From CAZTAK01 sp964611585 (GTDB lineage Bacteria; Pseudomonadota; Alphaproteobacteria; SHVP01): a stretch of 58,840 nt of DNA. Both the position numbers and the translations under genes were made by a program. The stretch is from assembly GCA_964611585.1 (NCBI GenBank), contig CAZTAK010000009.1, positions 1-58,840 of the forward strand. The letters run 5' to 3'. A model generated the notes under the pieces. It had not been told where the DNA came from. It saw only the letters and a list, made by a program, of their open reading frames with translations, and searched no databases. Within the stretch, counting starts at the first letter, position 1. Each line of letters opens with the position of its first letter. This document shows positions 47,363 through 58,736 of this stretch, piece by piece.

Positions 47363-48076
47363 CTACCAGGCATGTTGGTTGCCGTCGTAAAACAGGAACT
47401 TGCCGCTATCGCTGATCGTCAGGCCGGCGATGACATTGAGGACGCCGGTGATGCTCTCGGCCGGATCGAGGCGGGCCGTGGGTCCGCCCATATCGGTGCG
47501 GACGTGACCCGGCGAAATCACGACCGCCGTGATACCGCGTTCTTTCAGGTCGTGGGCCAGGTTGCGGGTCATCATGTTCACCGCCGCCTTTGAGGTCCGG
47601 TAGAAATAGAGCCCGCCCGGCGCCAGCCGCCCGCCCTCCTGGTTTTCGTCGAGACTGCCGAGACCGGACGAGATCATGACCATCAGTTTTCGTTCGCTGG
47701 CGGCAACGTTGTCCGCAAACGCCTCTGCAATGCGTGCCGGCGCCAGCAGGTTGATGCGCAGCACATCTTCCCATTGGCCGTAGTCGAGGTGGCCGAAAGT
47801 CATGCTCCGGTCTTCCATGACTCCGGCATTGTTGAGCAGCAGATCCACCGGCTGCCCGGACAAGGTGGCGGCGAGCGATTGAATCGCAGCGCCGTCGGTC
47901 ACGTCGAGGGCGTGAATGGCGAAATCCGCGGCCGCGCCGGCCGCAACGCCGTTCAGCGCCTCGGCGGTTTCCGGATTCCGGCAGCACGCGTGAACGGACC
48001 AGCCGTCGTCCGCATACTGGCGCGCGAATTCGAGTCCGAGGCCGCGGTTGGCACCGGTAATCAAGAGTGTCGGCAT
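47363..48076 (-). CDS. Short-chain dehydrogenase/reductase, tandem copy 3
   Basis: This 237-residue SDR has TGANRGLGLEFARQYADDGW, NNAG, VMISSGLGSLDENQEGG and YFYRTSKAAVNMMTR. It ends SGKFLFYDGNQHAW. The three copies share order, size and C-terminal motifs, so they arose by tandem duplication. Each keeps the full catalytic set. It is the first gene of the run, and 91 bases separate it from copy 2. Substrates are unknown. Confidence 0.9.
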   Translation of the reverse strand: MPTLLITGANRGLGLEFARQYADDGWSVHACCRNPETAEALNGVAAGAAADFAIHALDVTDGAAIQSLAATLSGQPVDLLLNNAGVMEDRSMTFGHLDYGQWEDVLRINLLAPARIAEAFADNVAASERKLMVMISSGLGSLDENQEGGRLAPGGLYFYRTSKAAVNMMTRNLAHDLKERGITAVVISPGHVRTDMGGPTARLDPAESITGVLNVIAGLTISDSGKFLFYDGNQHAW

Positions 48077-48198
48077 GCGTCCCCCAAAGTTTTCGGCGTG
48101 GACATCTCAAGCTCCCACCAAAGCCTGATACGATTGAAGTCCTATCACGGATCGTCGAAGCGGGAATAGTCTCGCCGGTCGCGAGGGAGGGGAAGGCC

Positions 48199-48711
48199 AT
48201 GCAACTCGAAGGATCGTGTCATTGCGGCGCGGTTGTGTTTTCCGTCGAGGCGCCCTCGCCGGTGCCTTACATGCGTTGCTATTGTTCGATTTGCCGCAAG
48301 ATCGCTGGCGGCGGCGGCTACGCGATCAATCTCGGCGCCGATTACCGTACCCTCAAGGTGACCGGCCGGGAATTCGTCAAGACCTACCGCGTGCGCCTCG
48401 ATCGCACCGAACATGGCGCCCAGGATCCCAACGCGGCGCGGCGCAAGAGTTCTGCCCGCCGGACGTTTTGCGGCAAGTGCGGCAGCGCGCTCTGGGTTTA
48501 CAGTCCGGCGTGGCCCGGCCTGGTTCATCCGTTCGCCAGCGCCATCGACACGCCCTTGCCGAAACCGCCTTCCCTCGATCACATTATGTTCGACTTCGCC
48601 GCAAGGTGGGCCGAGGTTCCGCGTGGCAAGCACCACCGGCATTTCGCCCGCTATCCCAACCTGTCGCTCGAGAACTGGCACAAGGCGCACGAATTATGGG
48701 AAGGAACGTGA
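48199..48711 (+). CDS. GFA/CENP-V-family zinc protein
   Basis: This 170-residue protein belongs to the glutathione-dependent formaldehyde-activating (GFA) family. The zinc ligands are in GSCHCGAV near the start, CYCSICRKIAGGGGYAINLG near residue 30, and CGKCGSALWVY near residue 95. Many GFA members do not act on formaldehyde, so that role is not assumed. The ATG at 48199 follows GGGAGGGGAAGG. It is divergent from SDR copy 3. Confidence 0.87.
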   Translation: MQLEGSCHCGAVVFSVEAPSPVPYMRCYCSICRKIAGGGGYAINLGADYRTLKVTGREFVKTYRVRLDRTEHGAQDPNAARRKSSARRTFCGKCGSALWVYSPAWPGLVHPFASAIDTPLPKPPSLDHIMFDFAARWAEVPRGKHHRHFARYPNLSLENWHKAHELWEGT

Positions 48712-48733
48712 TGCAAAACGATGGAGGAACCCA

Positions 48734-49021
48734 ATGGCCGCCTATCTGATTGTCGAACTTGACGTACACGACGGGGTTGCGTTCGCGGACTACCGCGCAC
48801 GGGTGCCCGGGGTGCTGGCGCGTTATGGAGGCAAGTACCTTGCGCGGGGCGGAAACATCCGAGCCGTCGAGGGCGACTGGCTCCCGAGCCGCATGACGGT
48901 GATCGAGTTCCCGTCGATGGAGCGATTCCAGGAGTTCTACGATGCGCCGGATTACGCGGAACTTCTGGCGCTGCGCAAAGGGGCCGCCGAAACTCGAATG
49001 GTGGTGATCGAAGGCGTCTAG
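48734..49021 (+). CDS. DUF1330 family protein
   Basis: This 95-residue protein matches the DUF1330 dimeric alpha-beta barrel family: MAAYLIVELDVHDGVAFADYRARVPGVLARYGGKYLARGG, then EGDWLPSRMTVIEFPSMERFQEFYDAPDYAELLALR. The function is unknown, although members are small stress-linked or monooxygenase-like proteins. It lies 22 bases after the GFA gene with GGAGG ahead of its ATG, so they are likely co-transcribed. Confidence 0.9.
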   Translation: MAAYLIVELDVHDGVAFADYRARVPGVLARYGGKYLARGGNIRAVEGDWLPSRMTVIEFPSMERFQEFYDAPDYAELLALRKGAAETRMVVIEGV

Positions 49022-49049
49022 CGAGCGGCTCCGGGGTTCATCTTCTTGA

Positions 49050-49331
49050 TCATGCGCGCACCAACTCGATCTTGAGTTTGCAGCCTGTCGCCTCGGCGAA
49101 GCGGGTGAGAGTTCTTGTGGTGGGCATTCTCTTGCCGCTTTCTAGTTTGGCGATGGTGGGTTGGTTGGTGCCCATTTTCTTCGCCAGCGCCAGCTGGCTG
49201 AGGTTCGCCTGCTTGCGCGCGCGGATGAGTGTGGCGGCCAGTTCAAATTCGAGGCGGAGTCGCTCGTATTCGGCCCGCGCGGCGGGCGACTTCATGATCC
49301 GCCTCTTCACCGTCTTGGAGGAAATAGTCAT
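49050..49331 (-). CDS. higA: XRE-family antitoxin (HigA-like)
   Basis: This 93-residue protein has a helix-turn-helix of the Cro/CI type (about residues 40-80; NLSQLALAKKMGTNQPTIAKLESGKRMPTTRTLTRFAEATG). It follows the toxin gene with a four-base ATGA overlap, as is typical for HigBA-type modules, where the antitoxin comes second. It probably neutralises HigB and represses the operon from the palindrome at 49665. Confidence 0.88.
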   Translation of the reverse strand: MTISSKTVKRRIMKSPAARAEYERLRLEFELAATLIRARKQANLSQLALAKKMGTNQPTIAKLESGKRMPTTRTLTRFAEATGCKLKIELVRA

Positions 49332-49657
49332 ATCAGTCTCGCTTCCTTGGCTCGGTCCGTTGCGGTTTGCAGGGCGCGCTTGGGGGTCCTGGTAGTTTTT
49401 TTCACAAGGGCATGGAGGACAATTACTCTCTGTCTCTTGGCGGTGACATAGAGGGCGCGGGAAATCCCGCCTTGGGCTTTGATCCTTTTCTCCCAGATTT
49501 CTTCTTCCAGGTGCTTGACGTAGGGTCTACCAACCGCCGGCAGTCCTTCGCTCTCGATCAATTCAACGATATGCTGGTACTTGGCCTGATGCTTCTTTGG
49601 CAATGCCAAGATTTCATCGGCGACCGTTTCGCCGAGAACCTCAACCTGCCATGCCAT
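49328..49657 (-). CDS. higB: HigB-like toxin (RelE/Gp49 superfamily)
   Basis: This 109-residue protein matches the phage-derived Gp49-like/HigB family of RelE-fold mRNA interferases: WQVEVLGETVADEILALPKKHQAKYQHIVELIESEG at the start, PYVKHLEEEIWEKRIKAQGGISRALYVTAKRQRVIVLHALVKKTTRTPKRALQTA at the end. The Arg and Lys residues in the last strand are typical of the catalytic region. The start is ATG 49657; a TTG at 49675 is less likely. Confidence 0.87.
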   Translation of the reverse strand: MAWQVEVLGETVADEILALPKKHQAKYQHIVELIESEGLPAVGRPYVKHLEEEIWEKRIKAQGGISRALYVTAKRQRVIVLHALVKKTTRTPKRALQTATDRAKEARLI

Positions 49658-49664
49658 GCGGATA

Positions 49665-49688
49665 ATGTATGCCAAAAAAGGTATATGT
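49665..49688. promoter_or_regulatory. Putative HigBA operator
   Basis: An imperfect palindrome, ATGTATGCC-AAAAAA-GGTATATGT, lies eight bases upstream of the higB start. Six of nine paired positions are complementary. A/T content is high compared with the rest of the window. Toxin-antitoxin operons are often autorepressed through such sites by the XRE partner; this assignment is inferred from position. Confidence 0.45.
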
Positions 49689-49763
49689 CGAGGGTAGAAG
49701 GAAGCGAGCCATCAGGGTCTCAGCGTCAGAATTGTTCGGCAAACCGCAACAAAAGGAACTGCC

Positions 49764-50090
49764 ATGTCACTGAGCCAGAAGATGTGCGTGCCGTGCCGCG
49801 GCGGGGTCCCGCCGTTGAGCCTTGGCGAGGCCGGGGACTTGCGGGCGCAGGTGCCCGAATGGCGCCTGACCGGCGACGCAACCCGCATCGAACGCGACTT
49901 TTCGTTCGCCGATTTCGCCGCCGCTATCGGCTTCGTCACCAAGGTCGGTGATCTGGCCGAGACGGAAGGACACCATCCCGACATTCCATTCGGCTGGGGC
50001 TACGCCCACGTCACGTTCTACACGCACAAGATCAAGGGCCTGCACGAGAACGATTTCATCATGGCGGCCAAAGTCGATGCTCTGGCGTGA
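49764..50090 (+). CDS. phhB: Pterin-4a-carbinolamine dehydratase
   Basis: This 108-residue enzyme recycles the pterin cofactor of aromatic amino-acid hydroxylases. The PCD motif is present: WRLTGDATRIERDFSFADFAAAIGFVTKVGDLAETEGHHPDIPFGWGYAHVTFYTHKIKGLHENDF, with the conserved His-His and Asp of ETEGHHPD. The start is slightly longer than the family's core. It shares four bases with the following gene (GTGA), which suggests coupling. No phenylalanine hydroxylase gene is near, so the pterin system is uncertain. Confidence 0.93.
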   Translation: MSLSQKMCVPCRGGVPPLSLGEAGDLRAQVPEWRLTGDATRIERDFSFADFAAAIGFVTKVGDLAETEGHHPDIPFGWGYAHVTFYTHKIKGLHENDFIMAAKVDALA

Positions 50091-51469
50091 CGCCGCGCGA
50101 TGAGCGCGCCTTGCGGTCCCCAGGCGCGATGACGGCCGGAAATACCGTTTCCGCCGCCACCGGCGCTGTCCTGCGGTGGTTGTCCGGGACCGACCCGCTT
50201 GCCGATCCGGAAGTGGCGGCGCGGGCGCGGCTCTTGTTTCTCGACACGTTGGGGTGCATGGCATCAGGTCTCGGCCACCCGGTTCCGCGGGCGCTGGCCG
50301 CGCGGCTGGGCGCGACCGATCCGGGTGCGGTGCGCCTTCCCGGCGTTGCCGACGGTCTCGGCACAGTGACAGCCGCGTACGTTGCGGCGCTGTCGGCGTG
50401 CTGGGACGAGGCGTGCGAAGGACTCGCGCGCGCCCATGGCCGCCCCGGGCTGCATGCGTTTGCGCCGGTGCTTGCGCTCGGTCTGGTGAACCGGGCGCGC
50501 CTTTCCGACACCCTTCGCGCTTTCGTCGCCGGCTATGAAATCGCGGCCCGGCTTGGCCAAGTCTTTCGCGCGCCCCCCGGCGGCCACGTCGACGGCACCT
50601 GGGGAACCTTCGGCGCGGCCACCGCCGCGGCCTGGCTGACGGCCGGAAATGACGAGCGAACCCGCCTCGCGGCGACAGCCATCGACGCGGCCGCGTGCCA
50701 GATGCCTGTGAGTCTCTATCTTCCCGTCGCTGCCGGGTCCACCGCGCGCAACACGTATGCCGCCCATGCCGCCTCGCAAGGCGTGTTTCTGGCGCAAGGC
50801 GCGCAGGCCGGACTGGCCGCGCCGGGCGACGCGCTGGACGAGCTCGCCGCGCGCCAATCGGATGCCGGGGAGCCGCCATCGGCGGTCGCGGCACCGGGGG
50901 AGTGGCTGATCCTGCAAGGCTATCTCAAACCGTTTGCAGCAGTGCGGCATGTTCATTATGGGGCCCAGGCGGCGCTTGACTGGCGCACGGCACACGATCC
51001 CGGCAGCGCGGCGGTCACCCGCTTGCGGCTCGAAATCTATCCCGAGGCGTTGACCTATTGCGGCAACCGGGCGCCGGTACTGCCGTTGCAGGCGCAATTC
51101 AGCCTGAGCTACGGGCTTGCGTTTACGCTTGCAACCGGCGGCTTGGGACCCGAGGCCTATGGCGCGGAGGCGATGGCCGATCCGGAAGTGCGGCGACTCG
51201 AATCGCTGGCCGAACTCGAGGCGGTCGAGGCGCTTGGCGCCGGCGGCAAGCGCGCCGCGCGGCTGAGCGTTACCCGCGACGGTGCCGAAACAACCGCCGC
51301 GGTCGAAGCCCTGCCCGGCGATCCCGACCGGCCCCTGACGCAAGACCAGGTGCACGAGAAATTCTTGCGCTACGCGGCGCCAACGCTGGGGAACAAGGCC
51401 GAGAGAGTTGCCGGCAGTATTCTCAACGGCGCCCTGAACCAGGAACTGCCGGAGGTTCTGGCGACCTGA
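50087..51469 (+). CDS. MmgE/PrpD family protein
   Basis: This protein of 460 residues belongs to the MmgE/PrpD family (2-methylcitrate dehydratase, cis-aconitate decarboxylase, iminodisuccinate epimerase relatives). Landmarks are ARLLFLDTLGCMASGLGHP at residue 45, a helical core including AFVAGYEIAARLGQVF, GTWGTFGAATAAAW, GYLKPFAAVRHVHYGAQAAL and PLTQDQVHEKFLRYAAP at the end. It is distant from PrpD proper. The start is GTG 50087, overlapping the phhB stop; ATG at 50129 would remove 14 residues and cannot be excluded. Reaction unknown. Confidence 0.85.
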   Translation: MTPRDERALRSPGAMTAGNTVSAATGAVLRWLSGTDPLADPEVAARARLLFLDTLGCMASGLGHPVPRALAARLGATDPGAVRLPGVADGLGTVTAAYVAALSACWDEACEGLARAHGRPGLHAFAPVLALGLVNRARLSDTLRAFVAGYEIAARLGQVFRAPPGGHVDGTWGTFGAATAAAWLTAGNDERTRLAATAIDAAACQMPVSLYLPVAAGSTARNTYAAHAASQGVFLAQGAQAGLAAPGDALDELAARQSDAGEPPSAVAAPGEWLILQGYLKPFAAVRHVHYGAQAALDWRTAHDPGSAAVTRLRLEIYPEALTYCGNRAPVLPLQAQFSLSYGLAFTLATGGLGPEAYGAEAMADPEVRRLESLAELEAVEALGAGGKRAARLSVTRDGAETTAAVEALPGDPDRPLTQDQVHEKFLRYAAPTLGNKAERVAGSILNGALNQELPEVLAT

Positions 51470-51486
51470 CGCGCGCCGCGCTCCGG

Positions 51487-51593
51487 CTAGAGCTTTTCCC
51501 GTTCGCATGCGCTCACGCGAAAAGCTCTATCCCTTTGACATAGAACGCAAATCGTCGTCGCCGGCGATTCCGCCGGCTCGGGATTTGCTTTAG
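51487..51593 (+). mobile_element. 107-bp MITE-like repeat, copy C
   Basis: Copy C is 107 bases and differs from B at three positions. Its left end is CTAG, and its right end TTAG. It lies 17 bases after the MmgE/PrpD stop and about 96 bases before the end of the convergent hydantoinase gene, so its hairpins sit in the shared 3' region of two genes and could end transcription. No target gene is broken. Confidence 0.85.
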
Positions 51594-51689
51594 GCCCGCC
51601 CTGAATGGCCTTTATGAGCCCAGTCGCACCGGGTTGCGGTGCCGCGTCGGTTCTTGGCTGCGTGTCTCTTTCCAATGCCGACGGGTGCG

Positions 51690-55319
<3,630 letters not shown>

Positions 55320-55482
55320 CAGGGTTGTGGCGGCGGGGTCCGGGTCCGGGACGATACGAGATCGGCAGGCGGCGGGCGATGTCCGTGCGCCGGTCTGAAC
55401 CTTCGGTGGCGCGCGCCCGGTGGCGACGTTAAGTTGGGGGCGGCAAAACTTCAACATCACTGACGGAACGACCGCATTTCAG

Positions 55483-56205
55483 ATGAGCGTCTGGGGAAAA
55501 GTCATCGGGGCTACCGCAGGCTTCGCCGTTGGCGGGCCAATCGGCGCGTTGCTGGGCGGAATCGCCGGCCACGTCTTCGACCGGACGCGGGGCGAGGATA
55601 CGGGCGACGCCACGCGGCAGATCGCCTTTACCATCGGCGTGATCGTGCTGGGGGCAAAAATGGCCAAGGCCGACGGCGTGGTGACTCGCGACGAAGTCGA
55701 GGCCTTCAAAGAAGTCTTCCAGATTCCGCCCAAGGAGATGAAGAACGTGGCGCGGGTATTCGACCGGGCGCGCAAGGATTCAGGCGGCTTCGAACCTTAT
55801 GCGCGGCAGGTCGCGGGCCTGTTCGCGGACAGCCCCGACGTGCTGGAAGACCTCCTCGACGGATTGTTTCATATCGCCAAGGCAGACAACGTGATGCACC
55901 CGGCGGAAATGGATTTCCTCGAAAATGTGGCAGCGATATTCGGATTCGACGACGCCACGTTCGCACGGATTCGCGAATCGCACGTCGGACCCGATGCCGC
56001 GGACCCGTACCGGATTCTGGGCGTGACCCGCGAGGCGAGCGACGACGAGATCAAATCGGCGTACCGCAACCTGGTACGCGAACACCACCCCGATACCCTC
56101 ATTGCGCAGGGCCTTCCCGAGGAATTCATCAATATTGCCAACGGCAAACTTGCCACCATCAACGACGCTTACGATCGCATTGAGCGGGAACGCGGTCTCA
56201 ACTAG
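55483..56205 (+). CDS. djlA: DnaJ-like membrane protein DjlA
   Basis: This 240-residue protein has an N-terminal membrane-like segment (VIGATAGFAVGGPIGALLGGIAGHVFD), a TerB-like helical domain (about 40-150; FTIGVIVLGAKMAKADGVVTRDEVEAF and GLFHIAKADNVMHPAEMDFLENVAAIFG), and a C-terminal J domain with DPYRILGVTREASDDEIKSAYRNLVREHHPDTL. The HPD motif that stimulates DnaK is intact. Start 55483 gives the usual DjlA N-terminus. It lies four bases before the EamA gene. Confidence 0.93.
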   Translation: MSVWGKVIGATAGFAVGGPIGALLGGIAGHVFDRTRGEDTGDATRQIAFTIGVIVLGAKMAKADGVVTRDEVEAFKEVFQIPPKEMKNVARVFDRARKDSGGFEPYARQVAGLFADSPDVLEDLLDGLFHIAKADNVMHPAEMDFLENVAAIFGFDDATFARIRESHVGPDAADPYRILGVTREASDDEIKSAYRNLVREHHPDTLIAQGLPEEFINIANGKLATINDAYDRIERERGLN

Positions 56206-56208
56206 GCG

Positions 56209-57105
56209 ATGAAGTTCAAGCATCTATTGTTTGCGTTGCTGGTCAATACGGGCTCCGGGACCAACTGGGTCGGTGGTAAACTGGTGACCGACCATTTCCC
56301 GCCGCTGTTCAGTGTCGGCGCGCGGTTCGTGATCCTTGCAGTGGTACTGGCGGGGTTCACGCGCATCATTCACGGCCAGATGCGTACTGTATTGGCGATC
56401 GCCATCGTCTTGGGGGTGATGCAGTTCGGATTCATGTTTGTCGCGCTCGACTGGGCCGAAGACGTGTCGCCGTTGGTGATCGCCAACCAGATCTACGTTC
56501 CGTTTTCGACAATTCTCGCGCTGTTTTTCCTCGGCGAACGGGTCGGATGGCGCCGTACGGCGGCAATCGCGATTGCATTCTCGGGCGTCCTGGTGATGGG
56601 ATTCGAACCGTCGGTTTTCCGCCAGTGGGACGCGCTGCTGCTCGTCATCGCTTCGGCAATGTCGCTGTCCGTTGCCTCTATTCTCATGCGCCGCCTCAGG
56701 GGCGTGCGGGTGTTCGAGTTGCAGTTCTGGATTGCCATTCTTGCCGCGCCGCAGATGTTCCTTCTGTCCTGGATTTTCGAATCGGGGCAGATCGAGTCGG
56801 CACTCAACGCCCCGCTGATAGGGTATGGCGCTTTCCTTTATGGCCTGTTCGTGGGCTCGTTCCTGTTTCATGCTGGCTGGTATTTTTTGCTGCGCCGCTA
56901 TCCGGTCGCCACGGTCAACCCCTTCATGCTGTTGATGCCCGTGGTCGGCGTCTTGTCGGGGGTGTTGGTTTACGGCGACATGCTGACGTGGCGCATTTTC
57001 GTCGGCGGCGTCTTGACCCTTGCTGGCGTTGCCGTGATTTTGTTGCGCAGCGACGTTGCCGGCGAAGCCGACCTCGACAAGGTGCCGGTCGAGAGGAACC
57101 CATGA
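56209..57105 (+). CDS. EamA/DMT-superfamily transporter
   Basis: This 298-residue protein has ten hydrophobic segments in two EamA repeats: HLLFALLVNTGSGTNWVGGKLVTDHFPPLFSVGARFVILAVVLAG first, and FLYGLFVGSFLFHAGWYFLLRRYPVATVNPFMLLMPVVGVLSGVLVYGDMLTWRIFVGGVLTLAGVAVIL at the end. The family exports or imports metabolites; this member resembles the YedA/YdcZ types without a sure substrate. Its start follows the djlA stop by three bases, and it shares four bases (ATGA) with the amidase gene, so djlA, this gene and the amidase form an operon. Confidence 0.88.
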   Translation: MKFKHLLFALLVNTGSGTNWVGGKLVTDHFPPLFSVGARFVILAVVLAGFTRIIHGQMRTVLAIAIVLGVMQFGFMFVALDWAEDVSPLVIANQIYVPFSTILALFFLGERVGWRRTAAIAIAFSGVLVMGFEPSVFRQWDALLLVIASAMSLSVASILMRRLRGVRVFELQFWIAILAAPQMFLLSWIFESGQIESALNAPLIGYGAFLYGLFVGSFLFHAGWYFLLRRYPVATVNPFMLLMPVVGVLSGVLVYGDMLTWRIFVGGVLTLAGVAVILLRSDVAGEADLDKVPVERNP

Positions 57106-57827
57106 TCGAGCGCCCCAGTCCCAACTGCGATGCCCGCGAGACCACCATCGACATGCTGGTACTGCATTACACCGGCATGGACTCGGCCGCAGACGCGCTC
57201 GACCGGATGTGCAGCCCCGATTCGAAAGTGAGCGCGCACTACCTGATCGACGAGACCGGAAAGAGTTACGCTCTGGTCGCGGAAGATCACCGCGCCTGGC
57301 ACGCCGGTGTCGCGAGCTGGCACGGCGATACCGACATCAATGCCCACTCAATCGGCATCGAACTCCATAACCCGGGCCACGAATTCGGCTCGCCCGCCTA
57401 CCCCGAGGCGCAGATCGGGGCGTTGATCGATCTCGCGCGCGATATCATTACGCGCCACGACATTGCCGCGCCGCGCGTGCTTGGCCATTCCGACGTGGCG
57501 CCGCAGCGCAAGCGCGATCCCGGCGAGCACCTCGATTGGCGCCGGCTGGCCGGGGCCGGAGTGGGTCTCTGGCCCGACGTTCCGATGCTGGCGGAGGCGG
57601 AGATCGTTGCCGGTCCGGGCGCCGAAGGGGCCGGCGTGCTGGCGCTGCAATCGATGTTCGGGGCCTACGGTTACGAAGTGCCGCGCAGCGGCGTCTACGA
57701 CGGCGAGACCGCGACCGTCGTGGCTGCCTTCCAGCGCCACTTCCGCCCGGCGCGCGTCGATGGGGTGGCGGACGCGGAAACCGCGGGCGTGCTCAATTCG
57801 CTGCTGGTGCGCCTCGCCGATTCCTGA
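57102..57827 (+). CDS. amiD: N-acetylmuramoyl-L-alanine amidase (AmpD/AmiD family)
   Basis: This 241-residue enzyme has an Amidase_2 domain (about residues 15-145) and a C-terminal peptidoglycan-binding helix bundle (about 165-235; LQSMFGAYGYEVPRSGVYDGETATVVAAFQRHF). Zinc ligands fit His22 (LVLHYTGM), His129 (LGHSDVAPQ) and Asp139 (KRDPGEHLDW). Glu87 (IGIELHN) and Lys137 match the catalytic pair of AmpD. No signal peptide is seen, which fits AmpD-like cytosolic recycling of muropeptides, although the PG-binding domain is like AmiD. Both names fit in part. Confidence 0.9.
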   Translation: MIERPSPNCDARETTIDMLVLHYTGMDSAADALDRMCSPDSKVSAHYLIDETGKSYALVAEDHRAWHAGVASWHGDTDINAHSIGIELHNPGHEFGSPAYPEAQIGALIDLARDIITRHDIAAPRVLGHSDVAPQRKRDPGEHLDWRRLAGAGVGLWPDVPMLAEAEIVAGPGAEGAGVLALQSMFGAYGYEVPRSGVYDGETATVVAAFQRHFRPARVDGVADAETAGVLNSLLVRLADS

Positions 57828-57830
57828 GAT

Positions 57831-58349
57831 TCAGGCGGGCTGATAGACCAGTCTGACCACGCCGTGGGCCATGGCCGTTGAGGACTTGAGGGTCAGCGCC
57901 CGCGCCGCGTCCGAGTCGGGAAACAGGGGGACGCCCGCGCCGAGCAAACGGGGCATGAGAAAGATCTCCATTTCATCGACGGCATTGGCCGCAAGAAACC
58001 CCCGAAGGGTCTTGCCGCCACCGACGATCCACACCGTGCCGGCGTTTTCGCCGCGAAGGCGCGCGGCGATTTCGGTGGCCGGGCCCGCGGCGGCTTCCGT
58101 TTCCGGCGGCGCGTCTTCGAGCGCGCGCGAGGTCAATATCAGCGAGCGTTTGCCCCCATAGGGCCAGTCACCGAAGCCGCGGATCTGATCGTAGGTGGCG
58201 CGCCCCATGACCAGAGCCGACACGCCCGCATAGAATTCATCGTAGCCATAGTCGGCGCCGCCGAAGTCATCGAGCCAGCCAACGGCCCCGTCGGCGGTGG
58301 CGATGTATACGTCGAGGCTGGCGGCGATATAGGCGACGAACCGGCTCAT
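57831..58349 (-). CDS. RibD-C/dihydrofolate reductase-like protein
   Basis: This 172-residue protein matches the RibD C-terminal/DHFR-like reductase family: VAYIAASLDVYIATADGAVGWLDDF, VMGRATYDQI, then the NADPH motif VWIVGGGKTLRGFLAANAVDEMEIFLMPRLLGAGVPLFPD. It is probably an NADPH-dependent reductase of a pterin or flavin-like compound. It is convergent with the amidase gene, with three bases between. Confidence 0.88.
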   Translation of the reverse strand: MSRFVAYIAASLDVYIATADGAVGWLDDFGGADYGYDEFYAGVSALVMGRATYDQIRGFGDWPYGGKRSLILTSRALEDAPPETEAAAGPATEIAARLRGENAGTVWIVGGGKTLRGFLAANAVDEMEIFLMPRLLGAGVPLFPDSDAARALTLKSSTAMAHGVVRLVYQPA

Positions 58350-58512
58350 GGTGCAATCCTAGTGTGGAATCCGCCGCCTCTGAGTCCGACTTGCAGGGCG
58401 AATGGTCCCTTGCCGGGCCCGGCCGCGGGCCCCTAGGATAGACCCATCGGCGCGCCCGGGGATGCCAGTTATCCCTGCAGTCCGACGGCGCCTGCCACAA
58501 CGAGAGGTGTCG

Positions 58513-58659
58513 ATGTTCCTGTCTCGCCTGTTGCTTGCCGCTTCGTTTATTATCCTGCTGAGCGCCATGAGTTGCGGAGAATACCTGCAGAGTCTCGGCG
58601 TTCCACCGGAGTGTATCCCGGATGAATGTTACGGAATCCTGGCGGACATGGTTTCCTAG
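58513..58659 (+). CDS. Short secreted peptide or lipoprotein, unknown
   Basis: This 48-residue frame starts with a strong signal (FLSRLLLAASFIILLSAMSC) and continues with EYLQSLGVPPECIPDECYGILADMVS, in which three Cys residues remain. GAGAGG precedes the ATG at a good distance. The lipobox (SAMSC) is weak, so it may be a lipoprotein or simply exported. It is too short for a family call. The next feature is the rnpB promoter. Confidence 0.5.
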   Translation: MFLSRLLLAASFIILLSAMSCGEYLQSLGVPPECIPDECYGILADMVS

Positions 58660-58703
58660 GCGTCCCCGGCCCGGCGGACGCGCGGGCTTTGCGGCCGCGC
58701 CCG

Positions 58704-58731
58704 TTGACGATCGCGCTCAGAGTCCTAATCT
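58704..58731 (+). promoter_or_regulatory. Promoter of rnpB
   Basis: TTGACG at 58704-58709 and TAATCT at 58726-58731 have a 16-base spacing and fit a sigma-70 type promoter. The predicted start of RNA is about six bases later, which agrees with the 5' end of the RNase P RNA fold. Confidence 0.55.
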
Positions 58732-58736
58732 ACCCA

